From: Bacteroidales bacterium
Lineage (GTDB): Bacteria; Bacteroidota; Bacteroidia; Bacteroidales; Muribaculaceae
Assembly (NCBI GenBank): GCA_004557825.1
Contig: SFFL01000006.1
Coordinates: 1-64,000, forward strand
Direction: 5' to 3'
Length of the DNA: 64,000 nucleotides
Under the pieces are notes generated by a model. The model was not told the origin of the DNA and searched no databases. It saw only the letters and a program-made list of their open reading frames with translations. Shown here in pieces: positions 17,014-24,937 of the stretch (its first letter is position 1; each line of letters opens with the position of its first letter). Position numbers and translations under genes: made by a program.

Positions 17014-17451
17014 ATGGAAGTTACAGGCAAAGTTATTATTGCCCTCCCCGAAGTGGCCGGTGTATCGAAAAGCGGCAACAACTGGAAAAAACGTGAATAC
17101 GTTCTTGAGACTCTCGAGAGTTTCCCCAAGAAAATTCACTTCGACTTTTTCGGCGAACGTGCCGATCAGTATCCTCTGAACCCCGGCGATGTTATCCGCC
17201 TGAGCTTCGACATTGAGAGCCGCGAATACAACGGCCGATGGTATACCAGCATCCGTGGCTGGAAGGCAGAACCCGCACAGGAAGGCGCCGCCGCTCCTCA
17301 GGGTGCCGCATTCCCCACGCCTCAGCAGCCCGCCTACGCTGCTCCCGCCGCAGCTCCCGCTCCCCAGGGTTTGCCCGCCGAGCAGTCAGCCCCCCAGGGT
17401 TTCCCCGCGCCTCCCGCCACCCCCTCGGCTACCGATGATCTTCCTTTCTGA
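17014..17451 (+). CDS. DUF3127 protein with an SSB-like acidic tip
   Basis: A 145-residue protein. Residues 1-85 form a compact domain of the DUF3127 family (VTGKVIIALPEVAGVSKSGN, then FDIESREYNGRWYTSIRGWK), likely an OB-type fold. Residues ~86-135 are a linker rich in A, P and Q with repeated APQG-like blocks. The protein ends in DDLPF, very like the C-terminal tip of bacterial SSB (DDDIPF), which recruits repair and replication enzymes. This layout suggests a single-strand DNA binding or SSB-partner role, but that is inference. It has its own promoter and terminator and so is a single-gene unit. Confidence 0.8.
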   Translation: MEVTGKVIIALPEVAGVSKSGNNWKKREYVLETLESFPKKIHFDFFGERADQYPLNPGDVIRLSFDIESREYNGRWYTSIRGWKAEPAQEGAAAPQGAAFPTPQQPAYAAPAAAPAPQGLPAEQSAPQGFPAPPATPSATDDLPF

Positions 17452-17494
17452 TATTCCGGAAGATGCAATTAAGCAATACAGAATCATCTCATAC

Positions 17495-17528
17495 AAAGTG
17501 CGTTGCGAACATCGTAGCGCACTTTTTT
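17495..17528 (+). terminator. Intrinsic terminator after the DUF3127 gene
   Basis: The stem AAAGTGCG / CGCACTTT with a 15-base loop is followed by a run of T. The T-run doubles as the -33 region of the next promoter. Confidence 0.88.
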
Positions 17529-17557
17529 GTTCTTCTCTAAAAAATTGCATAACTTTG
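17526..17557 (+). promoter_or_regulatory. Promoter of the YihY/BrkB gene
   Basis: TTTG at 17526-17529, a 20-base spacer and TAACTTTG at 17550-17557 match the full consensus. The start at 17572 therefore has a very short leader, and an in-frame ATG at 17527 cannot be transcribed from here. Confidence 0.8.
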
Positions 17558-17571
17558 CACATGCACCTGTT

Positions 17572-18969
17572 ATGAAGAAGAAAGTCACTAAGAAGAATAC
17601 AGCGCTACTTGCCTCACGCCTCGCAACGGTCATAGGCAAATGCAAACGCGCCTATACCTATTTTACCTCCGGAGTGTGGAGCGACACCCGTCGCAACTGG
17701 ATGGTAGACACGGTGAAGACGCTCAACCTATCGGTGCGCTCGTTTCTCAACGGCGACCTTCAGGTGCGTGCCGCAGCGCTCACTTATCAGACCCTCCTGG
17801 CCATAGTACCCGCGCTGGCACTGGTTTTCGCCATCTGCCGCGGCTTCGGTTTTCAAAACTTAGTGCAGTCGCAGATATTCTCGGCATTCCCCGCCCAGGA
17901 ACAAGCCATTTCCACGGCTATGTCGTTTGTCGACTCCTACCTGTCGCAATCGTCGGAAGGGATATTTGTGGGAGTTGGCATCCTTTTCCTGCTCTGGACA
18001 CTCATCTCGCTGATTTCAAGCGTAGAATATTCATTCAATAAAATCTGGAACATCCAGCAGGGGCGCACTATCTGGCGCAAGGTCACCGACTATACCGCCA
18101 TAGTGCTCATCCTCCCCATCCTGATTATTTGCGCCAGCGGCATCACAGTGTTTATGTCGTCGGCGCTCCAGGGAGCCTTGAACCTGCCTATCATCTCGCC
18201 GCTGCTGTCGGGCATTCTTGACTGCTCGTCGGTGGTGTTGGTATGGCTGTTCTTCGCAGGCACCTATCTGCTTGTGCCCAATACTAAGGTTAAATTCAAA
18301 AACGCCTTTTTTGCAGGCGTACTTGCCGGCACGGCTTTCTTAATCCTGCAATGGCTCTTCGTAAGCGGACAGGTTTACGTCACACGCTACAATGCCATCT
18401 ACGGCTCATTCGCATTCCTGCCTCTGCTGCTGATATGGTTGCAGCTGGTATGGCTCATCACACTTTCCGGCGCCGTATATTGCTACTCATCGCAGAACAT
18501 CTTCGAATTCAGTTTCTCCGATAAAATCACCGACATAGCAGAAGAATACCGCTGGCGCATCCTCCTGGCCGTTATGACCATCGCTATACGCCGCTTTGTC
18601 GAGGAGAAAAAGCCCCTCACCGACCTGCAGATTTCGCTTCGCTACAATCTGCCCATATCACTGGTGACACTTTCGGCCAACCGACTCATCAACGAAGGTT
18701 TGATGATGCGGGTGGTGCAATCGCCCGGTAGCGACGAATACGCCCTGAGCCCGGCCGTCGACCCCTCCACATTCTCTTTGGGCGAATTTCTCAGGAGAAT
18801 GATGAAGCATGGCACCTCGCAGTTTATCCCCGGTTTCGCCCGTCGGTTCGTCAAGACCAACGAGGCCCTGGATTCAGTGATAAACCCCTCTTTCGCCCAG
18901 GCCGACAAAATATTGATTTCTTCTTTAACAATTAATGATATTAAAAATGAAACAACAGATCGCCACTGA
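17572..18969 (+). CDS. YihY/BrkB-family membrane protein
   Basis: A protein of about 465 residues. After a basic N-terminus, residues ~60-330 contain about six hydrophobic segments with the family marks QVRAAALTYQTLLAIVPALA, NKIWNIQQGR and YNAIYGSFAFLPLLLIWLQL. The C-terminal ~130 residues are soluble and include a helix-rich stretch (LPISLVTLSANRLINEGLMM) that looks like a winged-helix fold. The family was once annotated as ribonuclease BN, which is now known to be wrong; its function is unsettled. The stop overlaps ridA by 23 bases. Confidence 0.87.
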   Translation: MKKKVTKKNTALLASRLATVIGKCKRAYTYFTSGVWSDTRRNWMVDTVKTLNLSVRSFLNGDLQVRAAALTYQTLLAIVPALALVFAICRGFGFQNLVQSQIFSAFPAQEQAISTAMSFVDSYLSQSSEGIFVGVGILFLLWTLISLISSVEYSFNKIWNIQQGRTIWRKVTDYTAIVLILPILIICASGITVFMSSALQGALNLPIISPLLSGILDCSSVVLVWLFFAGTYLLVPNTKVKFKNAFFAGVLAGTAFLILQWLFVSGQVYVTRYNAIYGSFAFLPLLLIWLQLVWLITLSGAVYCYSSQNIFEFSFSDKITDIAEEYRWRILLAVMTIAIRRFVEEKKPLTDLQISLRYNLPISLVTLSANRLINEGLMMRVVQSPGSDEYALSPAVDPSTFSLGEFLRRMMKHGTSQFIPGFARRFVKTNEALDSVINPSFAQADKILISSLTINDIKNETTDRH

Positions 18970-19321
18970 AAAAGCACCCGGAGCAATCGGCCCCTACAGC
19001 CAGGCCATCGACTGCGGCCCTATGGTATTCGCTTCCGGTCAGATACCTATCGACCCCGCCACCGGCAACATCCCCGAAGGCATCACAGAGCAGACCCGTC
19101 AGTCGCTCCGCAATGTCAAGGCCATCCTTGAAGCCGCCGGTCTTACAATGGACCACGTAGTGAAAACTACCGTCTATCTCGCTGATATGGCCGACTTTGC
19201 TGCAATGAACGCCGTATACGCCGAGGCTTTCTCCGCTCCCTTCCCTGCCCGCTCTGCAGTAGCCGTGCGCGAGCTCCCCAAGAAAGTGCTGATAGAAATC
19301 GAAGTTCTCGCCGTAAAGTAA
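18947..19321 (+). CDS. ridA: RidA family reactive intermediate deaminase
   Basis: A protein of about 124 residues that hydrolyses toxic enamines/imines formed by PLP enzymes. APGAIGPYSQAI, ASGQIPIDPATG and FPARSAVAVRELPKKVLIEI are the signature segments, and the arginine in PARS is the catalytic one in the family. An ATG at 18935 is also possible; the ATG at 18947 gives the usual N-terminus. It overlaps the end of the YihY gene, which implies translational coupling. Confidence 0.95.
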   Translation: MKQQIATEKAPGAIGPYSQAIDCGPMVFASGQIPIDPATGNIPEGITEQTRQSLRNVKAILEAAGLTMDHVVKTTVYLADMADFAAMNAVYAEAFSAPFPARSAVAVRELPKKVLIEIEVLAVK

Positions 19322-19408
19322 CGCCTCTCTAAGCTCCCCAAAAGCTTTTGACAACCTCTTATCCTGCAAGCAACGTCTTAGCCCATAGAGGGAGCAAAAT
19401 TACAAATA

Positions 19409-19480
19409 ACGTATCAACCCGTACGGACGCGCCGCTATTACCGAATGCATTATCATCAAAAGTATCGCGGACGCGTCAGA
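19409..19480. repeat. Diverged copy (A) of the dispersed GTAGGGACGC element
   Basis: ACGTATCAACCCGTACGGAC at 19409 and GCGGACGCGTC near 19467 match the arms of the other copies at 26.15, 34.68, 35.79 and 55.10 kb. The copy is short and diverged. Confidence 0.55.
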
Positions 19481-19486
19481 ATGGTT

Positions 19487-19683
19487 CATTGTGGGGGCTG
19501 GCGTAGATCATTGTAGGGTTGGTACAACCCATTGTGGGGACTGGCGTAAACCATTGTAGGGTTGATGCAACCCATTGTGGGGACTGGCGTAAACCATTGT
19601 AGGGTTGATGCAACCAATTGTGGGGGCTGGCGTAGACCATTGCAGGGTTGATGCAACCCATTGTGGGGGCTGGCGTAGCCAGC
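19487..19683. repeat. 43 bp tandem repeat, about 4.6 units
   Basis: Units start at 19487, 19530, 19573, 19616 and 19659, always 43 bases apart. Each holds two related blocks, CATTGTGGGG and CCATTGTAGGG. Because 43 is not a multiple of three, the repeat passes through all frames. The open minus-strand frames seen across it are a by-product of its composition, not genes. Confidence 0.93.
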
Positions 19684-19690
19684 TGTCAGG

Positions 19691-19882
19691 GTAGCCAGGG
19701 GTGCAGCTGCGCGGAGCGCTGCAAACCCCTGGTTTCCCACCTCTCCCCAACAGAAAGCGCTTCGTAGATGCGCGCCTCAGACCCAACAGACTCCTGACGC
19801 GCATCTACGAAGCGCAATATTCTATACGTTGTCTTGAAATCCAGGGTTTTGCAGCGCTCCGCGCAGCTGCACCCCTGGCTAC
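19691..19882. repeat. Nested long inverted repeat
   Basis: The outer arms are 19691-19732 and 19841-19882: about 42 bases, nearly perfect, containing CAGCTGCGCGGAGCGCTGCA and its complement. The inner arms, GCGCTTCGTAGATGCGCG at 19757-19774 and its exact complement at 19798-19815, lie inside. The whole would fold into one long hairpin in RNA or single-stranded DNA. No transposase frame is present. Confidence 0.9.
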
Positions 19883-19910
19883 ACTCTTTGGCCAGCTACG
19901 CCGGCCCTCA

Positions 19911-20090
19911 CATTGTGCGCAGAGTGCAAACTCTTCATATATTGTGCGCATACGGCATTCCCATACATTGTGCGCATACGGCACTCCCATACATTGTGCG
20001 CATACGGCATTCCCATACATTGTGCGCATACGGCATTCCCATACATTGTGCGCATACGGCACTCCCATACATTGTACGCATAGTGCAAAC
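19911..20090. repeat. 26 bp tandem repeat, about six units
   Basis: ATTGTGCGCATACGG recurs at 19941, 19967, 19993, 20019 and 20045, with a diverged copy at 20071, always 26 bases apart. Units alternate between GCATTCCC and GCACTCCC. Both edges carry ATTGTnCGCAnAGTGCAAAC (19912 and 20071), so the array is framed by a direct repeat. There are no unique spacers, so it is not a CRISPR array. Confidence 0.93.
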
Positions 20091-20233
20091 ACTATCATTG
20101 AACGCAGACGACAGCGCCATCAACCTGGGGTGCATTCCAACACATATGGCGGCAAAATAAGCACATAATGCACTAGATGTCAGCGCAATAGGAGCATCAA
20201 AAAAATCGGAGTGTGTAATAAAGGGAGCTACGG

Positions 20234-20932
20234 TTAGCCGTATTTCGAGATTTTACGGAGCTGAGCCTCGTCGAGCAGACGGATTTTGCGACCGTCGACC
20301 GTAATAAGCTTCTCACTTACAAAGCCAGAGAGGGTGCGGATGGCATTGGAGGTGGTCATATTCGAGAGGTTAGCCAGATCCTCGCGAGCCATATAGATTC
20401 TCAGCGTCATATTGTCATCCTCATATCCGTAATGGTCGCGAAGCACAATCAGAGCTTCAGCCAAGCGGCCGCGTATATGCTTCTGGGTAAGGTTGACAAT
20501 CTTCGTGTCGCTGCCGCCCAGATTGCGCGAAAGCTCGTGGATGAAGAACCAGGCCAGTTCGCGGTTGTTGTTGATCATCTCTTTCACAAGAGTCATAGGC
20601 AGTGTGCCCACGGTGGAAGGCTCGAATGCGGCAGCCGACGAGTTGTAGCGCTCATTGGCAAAATAAGCGCGGTAGCCGAAATATTGCACCGAACGAATCA
20701 GTCGCAGGATCTGCACCCTGCCGCCAATGCCATCTTTAAATTTCTTCACCTTACCCTGAAGGAGGCACCAGAGAAATTCCGGCTCCTCGCCTTCGGCATA
20801 AATCATTTGGTTTTTCTTGAAGTGATGCACCACAAAAGAGTCGACAATCTTCCGCTTCTCATCACTGGTGAGCACGGTCCAGATTTCCGACATATCCTCG
20901 CTCATCACCTTTTCAAGTGCTTTCTTTATCAT
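20234..20932 (-). CDS. Crp/Fnr-family transcription regulator
   Basis: A 232-residue protein. The N-terminal ~140 residues are a cyclic-nucleotide-binding fold (VVHHFKKNQMIYAEGEEPEF, LLQGKVKKFKDG, QILRLIRSVQYFGYRAYFAN) and the C-terminus a winged helix (RIYMAREDLANLSNMTTSNA followed by IRTLSGFVSEKLI). The usual cAMP-binding R-S pair is not evident, and there is no N-terminal cysteine cluster for an Fnr iron-sulfur site, so the signal is unknown. In Bacteroidetes such regulators often control respiration or stress. It lies next to the repeat mosaic. Confidence 0.88.
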   Translation of the reverse strand: MIKKALEKVMSEDMSEIWTVLTSDEKRKIVDSFVVHHFKKNQMIYAEGEEPEFLWCLLQGKVKKFKDGIGGRVQILRLIRSVQYFGYRAYFANERYNSSAAAFEPSTVGTLPMTLVKEMINNNRELAWFFIHELSRNLGGSDTKIVNLTQKHIRGRLAEALIVLRDHYGYEDDNMTLRIYMAREDLANLSNMTTSNAIRTLSGFVSEKLITVDGRKIRLLDEAQLRKISKYG

Positions 20933-20970
20933 TTCAGGGGGTACGCGACGTGTTTTTATGTTTTACAACA

Positions 20971-20978
20971 CAAAGTTA
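20971..20978 (-). promoter_or_regulatory. -7 element for the Crp/Fnr regulator
   Basis: On the minus strand this reads TAACTTTG, 38 bases before the start codon. The best -33 candidate, 19 bases further up, is TTGG at 20998-21001. Confidence 0.55.
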
Positions 20979-21139
20979 CAACATTATTTTCTAACTACCA
21001 ACATTCCATTGTATAATTTTCGATTAACCGCAATCCGCAGCAGCACCGGCATACCGTATTTTAGCATTTTATACTTCACTGAAAATCACCACCAAACGAA
21101 TTAACCGAAGAAATATTTTTGAAAATCAGGGCTAAAAAT

Positions 21140-21170
21140 TTTGTCAAATCGAAAAAGATGTCTAACTTTG
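21140..21170 (+). promoter_or_regulatory. Promoter of tRNA-Met
   Basis: TTTG at 21140-21143, a 19-base spacer and TAACTTTG at 21163-21170 match the consensus and end ten bases before the tRNA. Confidence 0.8.
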
Positions 21171-21180
21171 CACTCGCAAT

Positions 21181-21254
21181 GGCGGGATAGCTCAGCTGGT
21201 TAGAGCGTCGGATTCATAACCCGGAGGTCCCGAGTTCAATTCTCGGTCCCGCTA
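21181..21254 (+). tRNA. tRNA-Met (anticodon CAT)
   Basis: The cloverleaf can be folded by hand: acceptor GGCGGGA / TCCCGCT, D arm GCTC...GAGC, anticodon loop TTCATAA, T arm CCGAG TTCAATT CTCGG, discriminator A. CCA is not encoded. It lacks the three G-C pairs of initiator tRNA in the anticodon stem, so it is probably the elongator; the Ile2 (lysidine) type cannot be fully excluded. The innermost anticodon-stem pair would be an A-C mismatch. Confidence 0.93.
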
Positions 21255-21260
21255 CAAGTC

Positions 21261-21299
21261 AAAAAAACGCTGCTTCGATTTTCGATGCAGCGTTTTTTT
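21261..21299 (+). terminator. Intrinsic terminator after tRNA-Met
   Basis: ACGCTGC (21267-21273) pairs with GCAGCGT (21287-21293), with further pairing inside, followed by seven T. An A-run on the left arm makes it symmetric. Confidence 0.93.
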
Positions 21300-21302
21300 G
21301 TT

Positions 21303-21310
21303 TACCTTTG
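21303..21310 (+). promoter_or_regulatory. -7 element for ispD
   Basis: TACCTTTG matches TAnnTTTG. TTTC at 21280-21283 lies 19 bases upstream, inside the tRNA terminator. An in-frame ATG at 21298 is upstream of this element, which supports the later start at 21373. Confidence 0.6.
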
Positions 21311-21372
21311 CATTACCCTTACAGCAGAGGCTTACTTCCTATTACAAATTCCACTTTTTCATCAGAAAACAG

Positions 21373-22068
21373 ATGTTTCCCACATATATAATAATTGTGG
21401 CCGCCGGCAGCGGTACCCGTTTCGGCGCTGACATTCCCAAGCAATTTCTCCCTCTCGCAGGAAAACCGGTGGTAATGAGAGCCATCGAGCGGCTGCAAAG
21501 CGCCCGCCCGGAGGCAGAGATCATCCTTGTCATTTCAGAATCGGAGCAGCCTCGCTGGGAGGAGCTATGCCGCGAACAGGATTTCAAATCCCCTATGATT
21601 GTCTTTGGTGGCGCTACCCGCTGGGAATCAGTAAAGAATGGCCTGGAAGCTATTCCGACCGACGCCAACCCCAACTCGATTGTGCTGATTCATGACGGCG
21701 CACGTCCGCTGGTCGACTCCAATACGGTCAGTCGCGTTTGTGCCGCAACGCTCAACACCGACGGCGCCATTCCTGCCGTGGAAGTTACCGACTCACTCCG
21801 CCGACTCGATGAGGATGGCTACGCCTCAGAACCTGTCGACCGCTCAGAATACCGAGCCGTGCAGACTCCTCAGGGTTTCAAGCTATGGCGGCTTCGTCAG
21901 GCTTACTCGCTCCCCTACGATGCTTCGTTCACCGACGATGCTTCTGTGCTGGCCGAAGCCGGTTTCACAAACATCTGCCTCGTGAAAGGGTCGCCCGACA
22001 ATATCAAAATCACTCATCCGCGCGACATTGCCATCGCCGAGGCCATCCTTGATTTTACCACCGAATAA
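21373..22068 (+). CDS. ispD: 2-C-methyl-D-erythritol 4-phosphate cytidylyltransferase
   Basis: An enzyme of about 231 residues that couples CTP and MEP in the non-mevalonate isoprenoid pathway. IIVAAGSGTRFGADIPKQFL is the nucleotide-binding loop, VLIHDGARPLVD and AVEVTDSLRR the central motifs, VQTPQGF the signature, and SFTDDASVLAEAG and VKGSPDNIKITHPRDIAIAE the C-terminal ones. The ATG at 21373 fits the family N-terminus and the promoter position. recG follows after 64 bases. Confidence 0.96.
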   Translation: MFPTYIIIVAAGSGTRFGADIPKQFLPLAGKPVVMRAIERLQSARPEAEIILVISESEQPRWEELCREQDFKSPMIVFGGATRWESVKNGLEAIPTDANPNSIVLIHDGARPLVDSNTVSRVCAATLNTDGAIPAVEVTDSLRRLDEDGYASEPVDRSEYRAVQTPQGFKLWRLRQAYSLPYDASFTDDASVLAEAGFTNICLVKGSPDNIKITHPRDIAIAEAILDFTTE

Positions 22069-22132
22069 TCCACCTCTCACCTACTGACAACTGCGCTCCA
22101 CCTTCACTACTGCTGCGGGCAACGCATATTAA

Positions 22133-24223
22133 ATGAACTCCGTCCACGATTTCGACATAAAATTCATCAAGGGAATCGGCCCCGCCAAGGCCAAACTCCT
22201 GCAGGAGGAATTGGGCATAAAGTCGCTCTCCGACCTTGTGCACCATTTCCCCAGCCATTATGTCGACCGGTCGGCCGTATATGCGATTCGCAATTTTTGC
22301 GACGAGATGCCCTATGTGCAGGTGCGAGGCCGTTTCGTCAGTTTCACCATCCAGGGCGAAGGCGCCAAGCGCCGCCTGACAGGACTATTCACCGACGGCA
22401 CCGCCACGATGGAGGTGGTATGGTTCAACCGCATCAAAGCCCTGCAGGAGGCATATCACACCAATACGGAGTATCTGCTCTTTGGCAAGCCCAAAGAATT
22501 TAACGGCCGCTGGTCGATGACCCATCCCGAAGTAGACCTGCCTAACTCCGCCACTGCGGCACAGGGTTTGCGCGGCGTATATCCGCTCACCGAAAAACTG
22601 CGCAACCGAGGTATCACTTCCCGCAGTCTGTTTCAATGGATTTCCAGCGCACTCTCGCTCGTAAAGCATTTCGACGAAACTCTTCCCGCCGAGATCGTGC
22701 AGGCACGCCATCTCCCTGACGCCGACACTGCCCTGCGCAACATCCATAACCCCGCCAACAATGAAGTGCTCAACGCTGCACGTTTTCGATTGAAATTCGA
22801 GGAACTTTTCTATCTGCAGCTCAATATACGCCGCTACGCGCTGAAGCGTTCAGCAGCCGTGCAAGGCCGGCTATTTTCGCGCATCGGATTGTTTTTCAAC
22901 AACTTCTACTCACAATGCCTTCCGTTTGCCCTGACCGGCGCACAAAAGCGTGTGCTCAAAGAGATACGCGCCGATGTAGGGTCAGGCCGGCAGATGAACC
23001 GCCTCGTGCAGGGCGATGTCGGCTCCGGGAAAACCATCGTGGCTCTGATGGCAATGCTGATGGCACTCGACAACGGCACGCAGGCTTGCCTGATGGCGCC
23101 CACCGAAATCCTTGCCACACAGCACTATGAGTCGCTTCGCGAACTCGCCGCAAAGGTAGGTGTGAACATCCGGCTTCTCACCGGTTCCACCAAAGCCAAG
23201 GAACGCGAAGAAATAGACCGGATGCTCCTTGATGGGTCGCTGCACATTCTTGTGGGCACCCACGCCGTGATAGAAGACCGCGTGCAATTCCGCGACCTCG
23301 GGCTGGCTGTAATCGACGAACAGCACCGCTTCGGAGTGGTGCAGCGCGCACGCCTGTGGGGAAAAAATAAGATTGCGCCGCACATCCTGGTTATGACGGC
23401 CACCCCTATCCCCCGCACGCTGGCAATGACCGTCTACGGCGACCTTGACGTTTCGGTTATCGACGAGCTTCCGCCAGGCCGCAAGCCCATCACAACTCTG
23501 CTGCGCTACGATGACCAGCGGATGCAGGTTTACCGGTCAATCGGCCGTCAGCTCGCTATGGGTCGTCAGGTTTACATCGTTTACCCCCTTATTAAGGAGA
23601 ATGAAAAACTTGACCTGAAATGCCTTGAAGAGGGGTATGAACTGATTCGCGAGACCTTTCCGTCGTATCGCACGGCATACGTGCACGGCCAGATGAAGCC
23701 GAAGGAAAAGGACTACCAGATGAAACTTTTCGCAGAGAACACGGCGCAAATTCTGGTGGCGACTACGGTGATAGAAGTTGGCGTGAACGTGCCCAATGCC
23801 TCGGTTATGCTCATCGAGAATGCCGAGCGCTTCGGCTTGTCGCAGCTGCATCAGTTGCGCGGGCGTGTAGGGCGTGGTGCCGAGCAAAGTTTCTGCATTC
23901 TTATGTCGAAACGCAAAATCGGCCGCGACACACGAAAACGGCTCGAACTGATGACCCAGACTTCCGACGGATTTCTCATTGCCGAAGCTGATCTGAAGAC
24001 ACGCGGCCCGGGCGACCTTGAGGGCACAATGCAAAGCGGTATGCCTATGGAACTGCATATCGCCAACCTTGCCACCGACGGCCAGGTAGTGCAGATGGCG
24101 CGCGACAGCGTTGACGCGCTCCTCGACGCCGATCCGTCGCTCAGCGCCCCCGGCCATCAGATGCTTCTGCCGGAGCTGTCGCGCCTGTTTGCACGAAGCA
24201 CCGATATGAGCCGAATCTCCTGA
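22133..24223 (+). CDS. recG: ATP-dependent DNA helicase RecG
   Basis: A 696-residue branch-migration helicase that remodels stalled forks and Holliday junctions. The N-terminal wedge/OB domain (IKFIKGIGPAKAKLL, VQVRGRFVSF) is followed by the superfamily 2 helicase core: Walker A GDVGSGKTIVALMAM near residue 300, APTEILATQHY, the DEQHRFGVVQR box II, MTATPIPRTLAMT, VATTVIEVGVNVPNA, and QLHQLRGRVGRG. The C-terminus has the family EADLKTRGPGDLEGT. Length is normal. It lies just downstream of ispD in the same direction. Confidence 0.97.
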   Translation: MNSVHDFDIKFIKGIGPAKAKLLQEELGIKSLSDLVHHFPSHYVDRSAVYAIRNFCDEMPYVQVRGRFVSFTIQGEGAKRRLTGLFTDGTATMEVVWFNRIKALQEAYHTNTEYLLFGKPKEFNGRWSMTHPEVDLPNSATAAQGLRGVYPLTEKLRNRGITSRSLFQWISSALSLVKHFDETLPAEIVQARHLPDADTALRNIHNPANNEVLNAARFRLKFEELFYLQLNIRRYALKRSAAVQGRLFSRIGLFFNNFYSQCLPFALTGAQKRVLKEIRADVGSGRQMNRLVQGDVGSGKTIVALMAMLMALDNGTQACLMAPTEILATQHYESLRELAAKVGVNIRLLTGSTKAKEREEIDRMLLDGSLHILVGTHAVIEDRVQFRDLGLAVIDEQHRFGVVQRARLWGKNKIAPHILVMTATPIPRTLAMTVYGDLDVSVIDELPPGRKPITTLLRYDDQRMQVYRSIGRQLAMGRQVYIVYPLIKENEKLDLKCLEEGYELIRETFPSYRTAYVHGQMKPKEKDYQMKLFAENTAQILVATTVIEVGVNVPNASVMLIENAERFGLSQLHQLRGRVGRGAEQSFCILMSKRKIGRDTRKRLELMTQTSDGFLIAEADLKTRGPGDLEGTMQSGMPMELHIANLATDGQVVQMARDSVDALLDADPSLSAPGHQMLLPELSRLFARSTDMSRIS

Positions 24224-24414
24224 GAATGCAAGGAAGATTGTACTGCGTCAGGTAGGAAGCAATGCAAAATCGAGAAAAAAGTTCGGTTTTATGTCGCACA
24301 ACACATATTTCATAAGTATGTAAGTATCAACTATTTGCAAAATCAATTAAATCTACGGAAACAATATTATAATATTTTAAGGTCAAAAAATTTCCATAAA
24401 TGCTTTATTTTTAG

Positions 24415-24422
24415 TAATTTTG
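24415..24422 (+). promoter_or_regulatory. -7 element for ndk
   Basis: TAATTTTG, with TTTC 20 bases upstream (24391-24394). It lies 26 bases before the ndk ATG at 24449 and excludes an in-frame ATG at 24335. Confidence 0.6.
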
Positions 24423-24448
24423 GAATCGAAAAAAAATCAGTGCTACTT

Positions 24449-24916
24449 ATGCAGACAACTCTTGTCATCATAAAACCTTCAGGAATTCAGAAGGGCATTG
24501 CAGGCCGCATCATCTCCCGGTTTGAGGAGAAAGGCCTCATTATCGCAGGTATGAAAATGATGGAGCTTAACGAGAATATTCTCCGCGAGCACTACGCCCA
24601 TCTTGTCGACCGTCCCTTCTTCCCCTCCCTGCTTCGCTCGATGATGGCAACTCCCGTGGTAGTTCTCGCCGTGAAAGGCGTCGACGCCGTGGCTGTGGTC
24701 CGTGCTATGACAGGCGCCACTAACGCCCGCAACGCCGCCCCGGGCACTATCCGAGGCGACTTCGGTATGAGCGGCCAGGAAAACATTATCCACGCTTCCG
24801 ACTCCCCCGAAAACGCTGCCATAGAAGTAGCCCGATTCTTTAAGGCAGGCGAGGTCTTCGACTACACCCCCTGCACTCTCCCCGCATTCTACGCTCCCGA
24901 CGAGCTTAACTCATAA
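24449..24916 (+). CDS. ndk: Nucleoside diphosphate kinase
   Basis: A 155-residue enzyme that passes phosphate from ATP to nucleoside diphosphates through a phosphohistidine. TLVIIKPSGIQKGIAGRIIS is the opening, RAMTGATNARNAAPGTIRGD binds nucleotide, and NIIHASDSPENAAIEVARFF contains the active-site histidine. Starting at ATG 24449 removes a 38-residue AT-rich extension not seen in the family and agrees with the promoter. The M23 peptidase gene follows after 21 bases and is probably co-transcribed. Confidence 0.96.
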   Translation: MQTTLVIIKPSGIQKGIAGRIISRFEEKGLIIAGMKMMELNENILREHYAHLVDRPFFPSLLRSMMATPVVVLAVKGVDAVAVVRAMTGATNARNAAPGTIRGDFGMSGQENIIHASDSPENAAIEVARFFKAGEVFDYTPCTLPAFYAPDELNS

Positions 24917-24937
24917 TCTCTCTCAACCCTTAACAAG

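Noticed and set aside
19476..19804. Overlapping minus-strand reading frames encoding repeated NGLRQ/HQPYN peptides
   Set aside because: They exist in all three frames because the 43-base repeat has few stops; there is no start signal and no known domain.
19911..20090. CRISPR-like regular repeat
   Set aside because: The 26-base units follow each other with no unique spacers and there are no cas genes, so it is a plain tandem repeat.
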